DNA of 64,000 nucleotides from Phytohabitans aurantiacus (GCF_027923225.1 NZ_BSDI01000002.1:62001-126000), one strand, 5' to 3'. Shown: positions 15,281-24,647, numbered from the stretch's first letter. The notes: generated by a model not told the origin, from the sequence alone. Translations and numbers: made by a program.

Positions 15281-17176
15281 GTGCGTGCCGGTATGAGGCG
15301 TCGGGCCAGCGTCCGACGGCGCTCGCGCGTGGTGCCGGAGATTCCGGATCCTCGGCTGGGGTTGGGTGCGCTGCGACCGTCGGAGTTCCGAGCGGTGCTG
15401 GCTGAACGGATCCGGCTCGTGCGGCTGCTGCCTTTGGCCGGGTACGGCTTGGTCGCCGGGATGATCGCCGTTCTGGTGCTGTTCGTCCTCGCTACGCCGG
15501 TGACGGCTGTGTTGAGCGGCGAGTTGGTTCGGCGGGCCGTCGAGGATCAGCCGGTGGGGTGGGCGCTGGGCGCGCTGTTGGGTGCGCTGCTGGTGAGCAG
15601 GTTGACCCGGCCACTCAGCGACATGGTGATGACGGGCATCGGGCGGCGGGTCGATGGGGCGCTTCGCGTTCGGTTGCGGGCGATCGCGCTGCGACCGGAC
15701 ACGATCGCTCATCTTGAGGAGGCGGAGTTCGCCGACGACGCCGCACGGGCCAGCGAAATCGGCGAGGGGTGGTGGGTGCGTTCGTCGGGTACGGCGGCGT
15801 ATTCCAGCATGGTGCTTGCCGGGCGGACGCTGGCGGCCGTTGCTTCGGCCGCGGTGGTTGCCGTCCATTTCCCGTGGCTGGCGGTGTTTTTGCTGTTGGC
15901 TTCGCTGTTGAGCCGCACCCTGCAGCGTCGTCAGTGGACGTTCTTCGTGGCCTACAACGATCGGCTCGTTCCGGGGCATCGGCGGATCGAGTATCTGGAC
16001 GACTTGGCCGCCGGGCTGGAGGCGGCCAAGGAGATTCGGTTGTTCGGCCTGGCGGACTGGCTGGTGATGCGGCGGGCCACCGCGCACTGGGAGCTGCGTT
16101 CACCGATGTGGGCACTGCGGCGCAGTATCCTGCGCCGGCAAGGGCTGACCGTGCTGTTGTCGGTGTTGTGCGCCGCGGGCGCGTTCCTCGTTCCCGGTCT
16201 GGCGGCGGCGAACGGCTCGATCAGCATCGGCACGCTGAGCACCTGCGTGGTCGCGGCTGTGGGCATCTTCGAGATCACCTACGTCGGGTTCGAAACATTC
16301 GATATCGAGTACGGCAAGGGTGCCGTGCAAGCCGTCGATCGGCTGGTCGCCCGCTACGGCGAACCCCAGCCCGCCGGCGGTTCAGGCAAGCTCGCGAAGT
16401 CCGAGGTCCGGTTCGAGCAGGTGGAGTTCGGATACCCGAGCGGCTCGCGTCCCATCCTTTGTGGCCTGGATCTGACGATCGGCAAGGGCGAGGTGCTTGC
16501 CCTGGTGGGTGTCAACGGTGCGGGCAAGACGACGCTCACGAAGCTGCTCGCTGGTCTTTACCGGCCCACCGGTGGACGCATTCTCGTCGCCGGTCAAGAC
16601 CTCGCGGAGCTGGATGTGGCCTGGTGGCGGCGCCGGCTGAGCGTGGTGTACCAGGACTTTCTGCGTTACCCGGCGACCGTGCGAGACAACATCACGCTCG
16701 GCGCGCCCGAGGTGCCGGTGGACGACGACGCCGTGGCTGAGGCGCTTCGGCGGGCCGGCGCGCAGGATGTGCTGACGAGCCTGCCCGACGGGCTGGATAC
16801 CCAACTGTGGCGCACCGGCAGCGGCGGCCGCGATCTGTCCGGCGGCCAATGGCAGAAGATAGCCATCGCTCGCACGCTGTACGCCGTCGCCCACGGCCGG
16901 GACCTGATCGTCCTGGACGAGCCCACCGCCAACCTCGACATGAACGCCGAGGTCCAGTTCTTCGAGCGGGTGGTCTCCGGGGTACGGGCCGACGGCGTCT
17001 CGGTGGTCCTGATATCGCATCGGCTGTCCACCATTCGCAACGCCGACCGCATCGCGGTGCTGGACGGCGGACGCATCACCGAGTCCGGTTCGCACCAGGA
17101 ACTCCTGGCGCACGACGGCACCTACGCGCGGCTGTGGCGCCTGCAGGCCGCCCGCTTCGAGGAGGTGCCCCGGTGA
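15281..17176 (+). CDS. ABC exporter half-transporter 1 (membrane domain + ATPase)
   Basis: 631 residues from GTG 15281 (ATG 15293 is an alternative). An N-terminal type-1 exporter membrane domain with about six helices spans residues 40-340. The nucleotide-binding domain starts near 375 with Walker A GVNGAGKT (about 410), Q-loop VYQDF, signature LSGGQWQK (about 519), Walker B LIVLDEPTANLD (about 543) and the switch His in ISHRLST. The QDFxRYPxTVRDN stretch is common in actinobacterial exporters linked to peptide natural products. The next gene overlaps by 4 nt, so the two probably form a heterodimer. No precursor peptide or synthetase is visible nearby. Confidence 0.9.
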   Translation: MRAGMRRRASVRRRSRVVPEIPDPRLGLGALRPSEFRAVLAERIRLVRLLPLAGYGLVAGMIAVLVLFVLATPVTAVLSGELVRRAVEDQPVGWALGALLGALLVSRLTRPLSDMVMTGIGRRVDGALRVRLRAIALRPDTIAHLEEAEFADDAARASEIGEGWWVRSSGTAAYSSMVLAGRTLAAVASAAVVAVHFPWLAVFLLLASLLSRTLQRRQWTFFVAYNDRLVPGHRRIEYLDDLAAGLEAAKEIRLFGLADWLVMRRATAHWELRSPMWALRRSILRRQGLTVLLSVLCAAGAFLVPGLAAANGSISIGTLSTCVVAAVGIFEITYVGFETFDIEYGKGAVQAVDRLVARYGEPQPAGGSGKLAKSEVRFEQVEFGYPSGSRPILCGLDLTIGKGEVLALVGVNGAGKTTLTKLLAGLYRPTGGRILVAGQDLAELDVAWWRRRLSVVYQDFLRYPATVRDNITLGAPEVPVDDDAVAEALRRAGAQDVLTSLPDGLDTQLWRTGSGGRDLSGGQWQKIAIARTLYAVAHGRDLIVLDEPTANLDMNAEVQFFERVVSGVRADGVSVVLISHRLSTIRNADRIAVLDGGRITESGSHQELLAHDGTYARLWRLQAARFEEVPR

Positions 17177-18972
17177 GGAATCTGCTCACCGTCTACCGCC
17201 ACACCTTCCGGCTGTGCTGGAAGGTCGCGCCGCTGAGCGCGGTGGCGAACGTCGTATTGATCGCGCTGATGTCCGGGGCCGCCGCGCTCACCGCGGCCAG
17301 CCAGCGCATGCTCATCGACGGCGCGCAGACCCGAACGACCGTCGCCATCGTCGCGGCGGCCGGGCTCGGGGTCCTGGCTCACGCGGGTACCTTCATCCTC
17401 GGCCACATCCAAGGCGAGGTGAACCAGGACCTCACCGTACGGGTGGGCCGCGAGATCGACCTGGAAGTGCTCGCCCTCGCCGCTTCCATCCCGACTCTGG
17501 AACATCTGGAACGGCCCGACTTCCTGGACCGCGTCACCAACCTGCGGCGCGGCACCATGATGCTGGCCCGCTCGGTGTGGTCCGGCGCGGGACTGGTGGG
17601 CACAGCCGTGAGCCTAGGGCTGAGCGCGTGGCTGTTGGTCGGGATCCATCCGGCATTGCCTCTGCTGATCGGCTTCGCCATCCCACTGCTGGTTCTGATC
17701 AGCCGCGGCAACCGGCATCAGCGGCGGGTGCGCGACCGCACCGCGGAAAACGAACGGCACGAGCGCTCCCTGCACGATCTGTGCGTGCGCGCGGAGTCGG
17801 CCAAGGAACTGCGCATCGCGGGCAGCGGACCGGAACTTTCCCAGCGGGCCATGCAGTTGTGGGACAAGACCACCGGCGAAATCGTGCGGTCCCGCATCCA
17901 CGGCGCCTGGCTGGAGGCGGCGGGCTGGCTGGTGATGCTCGCCGCCCTCGGCGCGGCCCTGTCGCTGGTACTGGATCTGAAGGACGCGGGCCGAGCGACG
18001 GTCGGTGACGTGGTGTTACTCATTACCTTGACAGCGTCACTGAGCGGGCAGATCGACCGGTTGGTGCGCAGCTTCTCCATGGTGACCGACGGCGGACACG
18101 TGACCGGCCACTACCTGTGGCTCAAGAAGTACGGCGCCACTCAGGCCAACGGCAGCCGGCCGGCCCCGCGGGAACTGGTGAGCGGGATCAGCATGCGCGG
18201 CGTCTCCTTCACCTACCCGGGTACGTCCAGCCCGGTGTTGGAACACGTCGACCTGGATCTGCCGGCGGGCAGCACGATCGCGCTGGTCGGGCTCAACGGT
18301 GCCGGAAAGACCACAATGGTCAAGCTGCTGACCGGCATGTACCGCCCGGACGCCGGGACCATCACGGTCGATGGCATCCCGATGGCCGACCTCGAGCCAC
18401 GCGAGTGGGCCCGGCGCGGAGCCGGCGTGTTCCAGGACTTCGCCCGGCTCCAATTCCTGATACGGGAGAACGTGGGCGTGGGCGACCTGGAGCGGCTCGA
18501 TGACACGCCCGCCATCGAAAGTGCCATCACCCGGGCCGGCGCCGACTCGGTGGTCGCCAGCGTGCCCGACCGGTTGCAGGCTCAGCTCGGGCTGCTGTTC
18601 CAGGGCGCTGACCTGTCGCACGGCCAGTGGCAGAAGCTCGCGCTGGCGCGCGGCGTGATGCGCCGCCGGCCCCTGCTGCTTGTCCTGGACGAACCAACCT
18701 CCGCCCTCGACCCACAGGCCGAGCACGAACTGTTCGAGCGCTTCACCGAGCAGGCACGGGACGCGGCCCAGGCGCAGGGCGCCATCACGGTGATCGTGTC
18801 GCACCGGTTCTCGACCGTGAACATGGCCGACCTCATCGTGGTGATCGAGTCCGGACGCGTCGCGGAACAGGGCACACACGCCCACCTGCTCGCCTCCGCG
18901 GGCCGGTACGCCCAGCTCTACCGCGCCCAAGCCGACGCCTACAGCGACACACCGCCCACCACCGCGAACTAG
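17173..18972 (+). CDS. ABC exporter half-transporter 2 (membrane domain + ATPase)
   Basis: 599 residues from GTG 17173, which overlaps the previous stop (GTGA). An exporter-type membrane domain is followed by an ATPase domain with Walker A GLNGAGKT (about 373), Q-loop VFQDFARLQ, Walker B LLVLDEPTSALD (about 501) and switch IVSHRFST. The signature motif is LSHGQ rather than LSGGQ, so one of the two composite ATP sites in the presumed heterodimer is slightly non-canonical, as often happens in such pairs. Substrate unknown. A copy of a dispersed repeat follows 16 nt after the stop. Confidence 0.9.
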   Translation: MRNLLTVYRHTFRLCWKVAPLSAVANVVLIALMSGAAALTAASQRMLIDGAQTRTTVAIVAAAGLGVLAHAGTFILGHIQGEVNQDLTVRVGREIDLEVLALAASIPTLEHLERPDFLDRVTNLRRGTMMLARSVWSGAGLVGTAVSLGLSAWLLVGIHPALPLLIGFAIPLLVLISRGNRHQRRVRDRTAENERHERSLHDLCVRAESAKELRIAGSGPELSQRAMQLWDKTTGEIVRSRIHGAWLEAAGWLVMLAALGAALSLVLDLKDAGRATVGDVVLLITLTASLSGQIDRLVRSFSMVTDGGHVTGHYLWLKKYGATQANGSRPAPRELVSGISMRGVSFTYPGTSSPVLEHVDLDLPAGSTIALVGLNGAGKTTMVKLLTGMYRPDAGTITVDGIPMADLEPREWARRGAGVFQDFARLQFLIRENVGVGDLERLDDTPAIESAITRAGADSVVASVPDRLQAQLGLLFQGADLSHGQWQKLALARGVMRRRPLLLVLDEPTSALDPQAEHELFERFTEQARDAAQAQGAITVIVSHRFSTVNMADLIVVIESGRVAEQGTHAHLLASAGRYAQLYRAQADAYSDTPPTTAN

Positions 18973-18988
18973 CGACCTTTGGCATCAG

Positions 18989-19064
18989 GTTCAGGATTGG
19001 GCTTTGAGCTACCGCGATGTCCGTCGTGGTCGGTGCCCGTTGCTCCCGCGGCCTCGCCCTCCGC
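18989..19064 (+). repeat. Dispersed intergenic repeat, copy 2 (long form)
   Basis: The left part (18989-19013) equals copy 1 at 15136 apart from one base. The right part (19006-19064) matches the reverse complement of 49896-49953 at about 49 of 58 positions, with shared blocks GAGCTACCGCGA and CCGTTGCTCCCGCGGCCTC. The element fills almost the whole gap between the convergent ABC and Lrp-type genes and ends 2 nt before the latter's stop codon. It encodes nothing recognisable. Confidence 0.75.
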
Positions 19065-19066
19065 GG

Positions 19067-20038
19067 CTACACAACCAGTTCGCCGGCGCCCTTCACCCGC
19101 CGCACGACCGGCGCCGTTTCCGCCCGTGACAGGCCGTCGAGTGCGCCTATGTCGTTGGCGATGTAGTCGTACAGCTCGTCCAGGTCACGGCAGATCACCG
19201 ACGCCGCGATGGAAGCCGGACCGGTGATGGCCGCGGCGAACGCGACCTGGGGATGGGTGGCGAGGGCCTGGCTGACGGCGTTCAGCGCGGCCGGGGCGAC
19301 GGTGAGCCATAGGGCCGCCTCAGCGGTGCGGCCGAAGAGCGCGGGCTCGATCTCCACGTCGAAGTAGAGCACGTTGCCGCGGCGCAGCTGCTCGATGCGG
19401 CGCCGGACGGTCGTCTCCGACCAGCCGGTGGCGGCGGCGAGGGCCGGGTTGCCGGTGCGGCCGTCCCTGGCCAGCGCGGCCAGCAGGTGGTTGTCGGCGG
19501 CGGTGGGCGTGACCCGCTCGTCCGGCGGTGCGGAGGTCTCCGACGGGGTGGGGGCGGCGACCTGATCGGGGTGGAGCGCGGCGGTACGGCCGGGCCAGCC
19601 GTTGGTGCCGGCCACCGCCCGAAGCACGCAATGCGCGGTAACGGCCGTGACGCGCGGCGTGCGTGGCAACTTCTGCAGCAACAGCTCGCCCTCGTCGGCG
19701 TGCGCCCGGGTGCGCGTGATGCAGTTGATCTCGGTACCGCCGGACAGCAGCGTGACCCAGGAGGTGTCGGCGCGGCGGGCCAACGCGGCCGCCACCGGTG
19801 CGGCGGCGTCCGGGGTGCACCGCATGCGCACCATCCAGTCGACGTGGCCGAGCGCGGCGGCGTGTGGCAGGCCGACCACGCGCAGCGCGCCGGCCGAGCG
19901 CAGCCGCCGGTACCGCCGGGCGATCGTGCGGTCGGAGGTGCCGAGCACGTCGGCGATCTGGCTGAACGGGGCCCGACCGTCCACCTGCAGCGCATGGGCG
20001 AGTTGCCGGTCGAGCTCGTCAAGCGTGACTGAATCCAC
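19067..20038 (-). CDS. Two-headed Lrp/AsnC-type regulator
   Basis: 323 residues from GTG 20038 (ATG 20074 possible). Unlike the usual ~150-residue Lrp proteins it carries two helix-turn-helix units: TLDELDRQLAHALQVDGRAPFSQIADVLGTSDRTIARRYRRL near the N-terminus and NHLLAALARDGRTGNPALAAATGWSETTVRRRIEQL near residue 185. Each is followed by an AsnC-like effector segment. This duplicated form is widespread in actinobacteria. It diverges from an EmrB/QacA-type pump with 85 nt between start codons and probably controls it. Confidence 0.85.
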   Translation of the reverse strand: MDSVTLDELDRQLAHALQVDGRAPFSQIADVLGTSDRTIARRYRRLRSAGALRVVGLPHAAALGHVDWMVRMRCTPDAAAPVAAALARRADTSWVTLLSGGTEINCITRTRAHADEGELLLQKLPRTPRVTAVTAHCVLRAVAGTNGWPGRTAALHPDQVAAPTPSETSAPPDERVTPTAADNHLLAALARDGRTGNPALAAATGWSETTVRRRIEQLRRGNVLYFDVEIEPALFGRTAEAALWLTVAPAALNAVSQALATHPQVAFAAAITGPASIAASVICRDLDELYDYIANDIGALDGLSRAETAPVVRRVKGAGELVV

Positions 20039-20123
20039 CGCGAAACCGTAGCAGCGCGTCGGATTACGCCACATTGGCCGTGACAAACGCCGTCCGCCGC
20101 GATCGGCGGGCACGCTGCGGTCC

Positions 20124-21629
20124 ATGCGTAAATGGTTGCCCTTGCTCGCGGTCTCGCTGAGCACGTTCATGCTGCTGATCGACCTGACCATCGTCAGCAT
20201 CGCCGCGCCGGACCTGGTCGAGGAACTGCACTCGTCCTTCGCCGCGCTGCAGTGGACCGTCGACCTGTATGTGCTGGTGCTGGCCGCCCTCCTGATGGCC
20301 GCTGGCTCGCTGTCCGACCGGCTCGGCCACCGGCGGGTGTTCATCGCCGGCCTGGTCGTCTTCGCGGTCGCCTCCTTGGCCTGCGGGCTGGCGCCGAACA
20401 CCGGCGTGCTCATCGCCGCCCGCGCGGTGCAGGGGCTCGGCGCCGCCGCGATGTACGCCACCAACGCCGCACTGCTCGCCGTCACCTACACCGGCCGGGA
20501 CCGCTCGGTGGCGTTCGGCGTGTGGGGTGCCGCCAACGGCGCGGCGGCCGCGGCTGGGCCGATACTCGGCGGGGTGCTGACCGAGCACGTCGGCTGGCGA
20601 TCGATCTTCCTGGTCAACCTGCCAGTCGCCGCGGCGGCCGTGGCGCTGGCCCGGCTGGCCCTGCCCAGCGGTCGCGGCACGGCCGCCGGCCGGGTCGACC
20701 TACCCGGCGTCACGAGCTTCACCGTGGCCGCGACGCTGGCCGTCTACGGCCTCATCCGCGCCGGCGACACCGGCTGGACCGACCCACTGACGATCGGTGT
20801 GCTGGCCGGCGCCGCGGCGGCGGCCCTGGTCTTCCTGCTACTGGAACGGGGTCGGGCCAATCCGATGCTCGATCTGACGCTGTTTCGGCGGCCGGCATTC
20901 GCCGTGCTCATGGCCGGCGCCGCAGCGCTGACCGCGGCCGCTTTCGCCAACCTGGTGTTCGTCTCGCTATGGGCGCAGTCGGTGCTCGGCCTCGGCGCGA
21001 TGAAAGCCGGACTGGTACTGGCACCGATGGCCGTGGTCGCGTTCGTGGTCGCCGGTGCCGGCGGCCGGCTGCTGCACGCCGTCCCGCCACGCCACACCAT
21101 CGGGTGGGGGTTGCTGCTCGTCGCCGCCGGTACCGCGCTATGCACGCTGGTCGGCCCGGACTCCGGCTGGGGCGCGCTGCTGCCCGGACTGTGCGTCACC
21201 GGCGTGGGGGTGGGCCTGAGCACGCCGGTACTGGCGTCCGCGGCGCTGGCCGTGGTGCCGCCAGAACGCGCGGGCATGGCCAACGGCGCGTCGAACACCT
21301 TCCGGCAGCTCGGCTACGCCCTGGCCCTACCCATCTTCGCCACCGTGGTCACCGGCCAGGCCCGGAACGTACTGGCCGACAGTGGTGCGATCGCCGCGCC
21401 GGAAACGGCGGCCAAGCAGCTCACCGGCGGCGGGTATCACGAACTCCTCGCGCACGCGCCCGCCACCACGCTACGCACCGCCTACGCGGCCGGCCTCGAC
21501 CGGATCTTCCTGCTCTGCGCCGTCCTCGCCGGACTCGCCGGGGTAGCGGTCCTGTTGCTGCTGCGCCCGCCGGCCCGCACGCACGCGACGCGGGAGGAGC
21601 CGGTCACCGCCGGACTGGGCCGCGCCTGA
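20124..21629 (+). CDS. MFS multidrug exporter, DHA2 (EmrB/QacA) type
   Basis: 501 residues with about 14 hydrophobic segments. Family signatures are FMLLIDLTIVSIAAPDL in helix 1, WTVDLYVLVLAALLMAAGSLSDRLGHRRVF (motif A) and GPILGGVLTEHVGWRSIFLVNLP (motif C of antiporters). It should extrude a hydrophobic compound in exchange for protons. The gene diverges from a two-headed Lrp regulator, so expression may respond to an amino acid-like ligand. Confidence 0.92.
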   Translation: MRKWLPLLAVSLSTFMLLIDLTIVSIAAPDLVEELHSSFAALQWTVDLYVLVLAALLMAAGSLSDRLGHRRVFIAGLVVFAVASLACGLAPNTGVLIAARAVQGLGAAAMYATNAALLAVTYTGRDRSVAFGVWGAANGAAAAAGPILGGVLTEHVGWRSIFLVNLPVAAAAVALARLALPSGRGTAAGRVDLPGVTSFTVAATLAVYGLIRAGDTGWTDPLTIGVLAGAAAAALVFLLLERGRANPMLDLTLFRRPAFAVLMAGAAALTAAAFANLVFVSLWAQSVLGLGAMKAGLVLAPMAVVAFVVAGAGGRLLHAVPPRHTIGWGLLLVAAGTALCTLVGPDSGWGALLPGLCVTGVGVGLSTPVLASAALAVVPPERAGMANGASNTFRQLGYALALPIFATVVTGQARNVLADSGAIAAPETAAKQLTGGGYHELLAHAPATTLRTAYAAGLDRIFLLCAVLAGLAGVAVLLLLRPPARTHATREEPVTAGLGRA

Positions 21630-21667
21630 ACCAGCGCGCAGACACCGTTCCGGGGCGTGACGTGACA

Positions 21668-23371
21668 TCAGGGTCCGTGGGTGCGGACCAGGCTGCCGTT
21701 GGGGAGCCGCCGGTAGTGGGTCAGGAAGTCGTCCCACAGCTTGAAGCCCATGTTCTTGGGCCAGAAGTGGCCGATGTCGCCGTTGACTGTCCAGCGGTAC
21801 TCGGCGGCACCGTCGCGGTAGATGTCGGTGGTGTATCTGCCGTCGACCTCGATGGTGGGTGGTGCGGTGTTCTTGTTGACGGTTTCCCGCCAGAAGACTC
21901 TCGCGGCGGCCTCGCCGGCGGTGCCGCCGGGGTAGTCGGTGGGTACCTCGTTGACGCCGCGGCACTGCCACACGGGTAGGGGGACATCGGTGCGCACGAT
22001 GGGGTCGCTGTAGCTGGCGGCGTTGAGATGTCCGGAGTAGCAGGGTGCGATCGCGGCGAAAAGATGGGGGTACTGCACCGCGAGTCGGTTGGTGAAAGCC
22101 GCGCCTTGGGAGACGCCGGTGACGATGATTCTGGTGGAGTCGACGGCGAAGCGGGCGGTCAGGTCGGCGAGGAGCTCGAGGGTGAATGCGACATCGGGGT
22201 TGGCGGTGTCGATACTGCCGCTGAAGCCGATGTTGGGTCCGGTGGCTGGTTCGGCTTGCGGGTAGACGACGATGAAGCCGCGTGCTTCGCCGACCTGGTG
22301 CCATCCGGTTTGCTGGGCCATGTAGCGGCCGGACCCGTTGCGGCCGTGGAAGGCCAGCACAAGGGGGAGCTTGCGGCCATGGTTGGTCAGCTGGCGGTAC
22401 CTGGTGGGTAGGTAGACCAGCCAGCGGCGGGTTTGGCCGGCGAGCGTGGCGGTGTGCTCGGTCAGCCGCATCTGTTTGGCGGTCTGAAACGGGACGAGGT
22501 GTCCGTTGACGGAGTCCTGGTCGGTGAAGCGCAGCGTGGGGTGGAACATGTCGCGCCATACCGCTCGCGCCACGCTGGTGCCGCCGAGCGCGGACGGGCC
22601 GCGTAGGTAGGAGACGCGCACCTGGGCCAGCGGATTGTGGGGGTTGCGGTAGATGGCGGTGCTGAAGTCTCTCCCGTGCTCGTGTCGAGGCCGTGGGTCG
22701 ACTTTGTTGGCGTGTTTCCAGTACTCGATCTGCCGGTGCTCGTCACCGGTGAGGCGACCGTTGACGAATGTCCAGCTCGCCATCGTGGTACGTCGCAGGC
22801 GGTTGCTGGCGGTCTGGTAGAAGTCGGCGGGCGCGCCGCCGGTGAGGCTGGCGACCGCGACGTATTTGGGTGAGTTGATGGCGGCGACCTCGTTGGCGAC
22901 GGCCGCGCCGGTGCCTTCGCCGACGATGTACACGTTGACGGAGCTGCCTTGGTAGGCGCCGCGGACGGCGTCTGTCACGGCGGTGACGAAGCCGATGTCG
23001 TCGGGCCGGCCCGGGTCAAGGTGGGTGTTCCAGGTGCCGTTCTGGGCGCTGGGAAAGGCGGCGATGAAGCCTTCCTCCTCGGCGACCCGTGACCACTGCG
23101 TGCGAAGCGCGTATTCATGGGCGGTTTCGCCGTCGGGGTGCAAAATCACCACGATCGGGTTGTCTTTGGGGTCCGCGACGCGGTAGATGGGCTGTTGGCT
23201 GGGGACGTACACGGCGTACTGCCTGGTGATGCCGTCGACCACAAGCGTCTGGTCCAGCAACGGTTGCAGGCCCGCCTCGGCGGGAGGGGCGGACGACGCC
23301 GGGGAGGGGGCGGCGAGGGTAAGCGCGGTCAGGCAGGCGACGGCGACGACGGCGGTGCCTATTCGTTTCAC
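21668..23371 (-). CDS. Secreted tandem esterase (feruloyl esterase / PHB-depolymerase-like), N-terminal copy inactive
   Basis: 567 residues from GTG 23371 (GAGGAG upstream), with a Sec signal peptide ending near residue 28. Two homologous alpha/beta-hydrolase units follow. The C-terminal one (about 305-567) is intact: AFHGRNGSG, Ser421 in GVSQG, and His in GDIGHFW. The N-terminal one (about 40-270) keeps ILHPDGE and the strand VNVYIVGEGTGAAVANEVAA, but its elbow is GEGTG (151-155), lacking the serine. The protein thus pairs one working and one degenerate esterase unit. It is cotranscribed with a mannonate-dehydratase-like gene 15 nt upstream, suggesting removal of acyl or ester groups from uronic-acid-containing plant polymers. 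Confidence 0.8.
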   Translation of the reverse strand: MKRIGTAVVAVACLTALTLAAPSPASSAPPAEAGLQPLLDQTLVVDGITRQYAVYVPSQQPIYRVADPKDNPIVVILHPDGETAHEYALRTQWSRVAEEEGFIAAFPSAQNGTWNTHLDPGRPDDIGFVTAVTDAVRGAYQGSSVNVYIVGEGTGAAVANEVAAINSPKYVAVASLTGGAPADFYQTASNRLRRTTMASWTFVNGRLTGDEHRQIEYWKHANKVDPRPRHEHGRDFSTAIYRNPHNPLAQVRVSYLRGPSALGGTSVARAVWRDMFHPTLRFTDQDSVNGHLVPFQTAKQMRLTEHTATLAGQTRRWLVYLPTRYRQLTNHGRKLPLVLAFHGRNGSGRYMAQQTGWHQVGEARGFIVVYPQAEPATGPNIGFSGSIDTANPDVAFTLELLADLTARFAVDSTRIIVTGVSQGAAFTNRLAVQYPHLFAAIAPCYSGHLNAASYSDPIVRTDVPLPVWQCRGVNEVPTDYPGGTAGEAAARVFWRETVNKNTAPPTIEVDGRYTTDIYRDGAAEYRWTVNGDIGHFWPKNMGFKLWDDFLTHYRRLPNGSLVRTHGP

Positions 23372-23386
23372 AGTGACGTCTCCTCG

Positions 23387-24547
23387 TCAGCGGTCGAGGG
23401 TGCTTTCGACCGCCTGCATCAGGGCGCGCAGGTAGCCGTATCCGTGGGCGTACGCCTGCTTGCCGCCCGGGTCGTCCGGGTGGTCGGGCACGTGGTCCGG
23501 GTCCACGTTGTACGCGTAGCCTTCCTCGGCGAGGATGCGGATGATGCGGGCGTGGTCGATGTCGCCTTCGTCCGGCCAGACTTCGAGGAAGTCGTCGCGG
23601 CGGCCCTTGATGTTGCGCAGGTGAATGTTGAACAGCCGGTTGGTCCGGGCGAGCCGGCGCACGATGTCGTAGATCTCTCGCTGGGGGTTCCACAGCATCT
23701 CGGCCAGCGTGCCGACACAGAGGTTGAGTCCGTGGTAGGGGCTGCGGTGCAGGGACAGGAAGGTGAAAAGACCCTTGCCGCCCGGGACACTCAGGACGTT
23801 GGTGATGCCGCGGTAGCCACCGGGCGGCGTTCCCGGGTCCTGCGGGTGGCAGGCCGCGCGCACCTTGAAGTGGTGGGCTACCGGGATCACGGCTTGAACG
23901 AAGTAGTCGATGCGTTCCCAGAAGGCGTCCGCGTCGACGACGCCGGCACGGGTCAGCGGCTCGTTTTTGGGAAGGTCGGCGGCCCGGAACTGCCCGTACA
24001 CGGATCCGCCGCGCCCGGGGACCTCGCCGGTGCGCAACACCCCGAGAAGGCTCATGTTGTATTTGAAGGCCGGCACGCCGGCGATCGCGCACGCTTCGAT
24101 CATCTTGTGGATGTCGTCGATGTCCTTGTCACGCTCGGGGCTCTTGGCGAGCATGATCGCTGGCCGCGGGTCGCGGTCGATGTGTGACGAGGTCAGCAAC
24201 GGCAGGGCAACCATGTCGAGGGTGACGCCGTTCTGCTCGGCGAACTCGCGGGTCTGCTCGACCTCCGACGGCAGCCAGTAGCCGCGGCCCTCCGCGAGGG
24301 GAGGGGCGGGCGGATAGCCGACCCAGTGGGTCACGCCGTGCCGGGTGAATTCGCGCAGCACGGCCGGTGTCGAGGCGCGGCGCTGGGTGCCGACGTACAT
24401 CTTGAGCCTGCGGGGCGGCCGGTGACGGTCTGGGCCAGCTGCCCGCGCGGGTGACGGAGGGCCAAGGAGTGCCCCTGTCGTCGCGGCGGCCGCGGCCGCC
24501 CCGCCCAGCTGGATCAATGACCTGCGGTTGATCGATTCCTGATCCAT
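23387..24547 (-). CDS. Tat-exported mannonate-dehydratase-like (UxuA/xylose-isomerase-like TIM barrel) protein
   Basis: 386 residues from ATG 24547, with GGAGG 5 nt upstream. The N-terminus (NRRSLIQLGGAAAAAAT, then ARAAG) is a twin-arginine signal peptide. The mature part shows UxuA-like landmarks in order: GVTHWVGYPP, ACHPQDPG, NLCVGT, NIHLRNIKG, EGDIDHARIIRIL, NVDPDHVPD and AHGYGYLRALM. Mannonate dehydratase is normally cytosolic and acts in hexuronate catabolism, so export through Tat is unusual; a related sugar-acid dehydratase or epimerase activity outside the cell is possible. It precedes the esterase gene and follows a LysR gene with a palindrome in between. Confidence 0.75.
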   Translation of the reverse strand: MDQESINRRSLIQLGGAAAAAATTGALLGPPSPARAAGPDRHRPPRRLKMYVGTQRRASTPAVLREFTRHGVTHWVGYPPAPPLAEGRGYWLPSEVEQTREFAEQNGVTLDMVALPLLTSSHIDRDPRPAIMLAKSPERDKDIDDIHKMIEACAIAGVPAFKYNMSLLGVLRTGEVPGRGGSVYGQFRAADLPKNEPLTRAGVVDADAFWERIDYFVQAVIPVAHHFKVRAACHPQDPGTPPGGYRGITNVLSVPGGKGLFTFLSLHRSPYHGLNLCVGTLAEMLWNPQREIYDIVRRLARTNRLFNIHLRNIKGRRDDFLEVWPDEGDIDHARIIRILAEEGYAYNVDPDHVPDHPDDPGGKQAYAHGYGYLRALMQAVESTLDR

Positions 24548-24631
24548 GCGGACCTCCAAAACGGATCGCGGATGCCGCCCGGTGACTCGGTACGGTAGGC
24601 GCGGTCCGTGATGCCGATCAAACACAGGTTT

Positions 24632-24647
24632 GGTATCGACTGATACC
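24632..24647. promoter_or_regulatory. LysR-type operator upstream of the mannonate-dehydratase-like gene
   Basis: GGTATCGACTGATACC: perfect 6-nt arms with a 4-nt spacer, 85 nt before the start codon. The related sequence GGTATTAGGTGATGCC lies on the other side of the lysR gene (25577), so one regulator probably serves both units. Confidence 0.6.

Noticed and set aside
20132..21979. A 615-codon frame overlapping the EmrB/QacA-type gene
   Set aside because: It runs in another frame of the same strand, is arginine-rich with no recognisable fold, and crosses into the antisense of the esterase gene.
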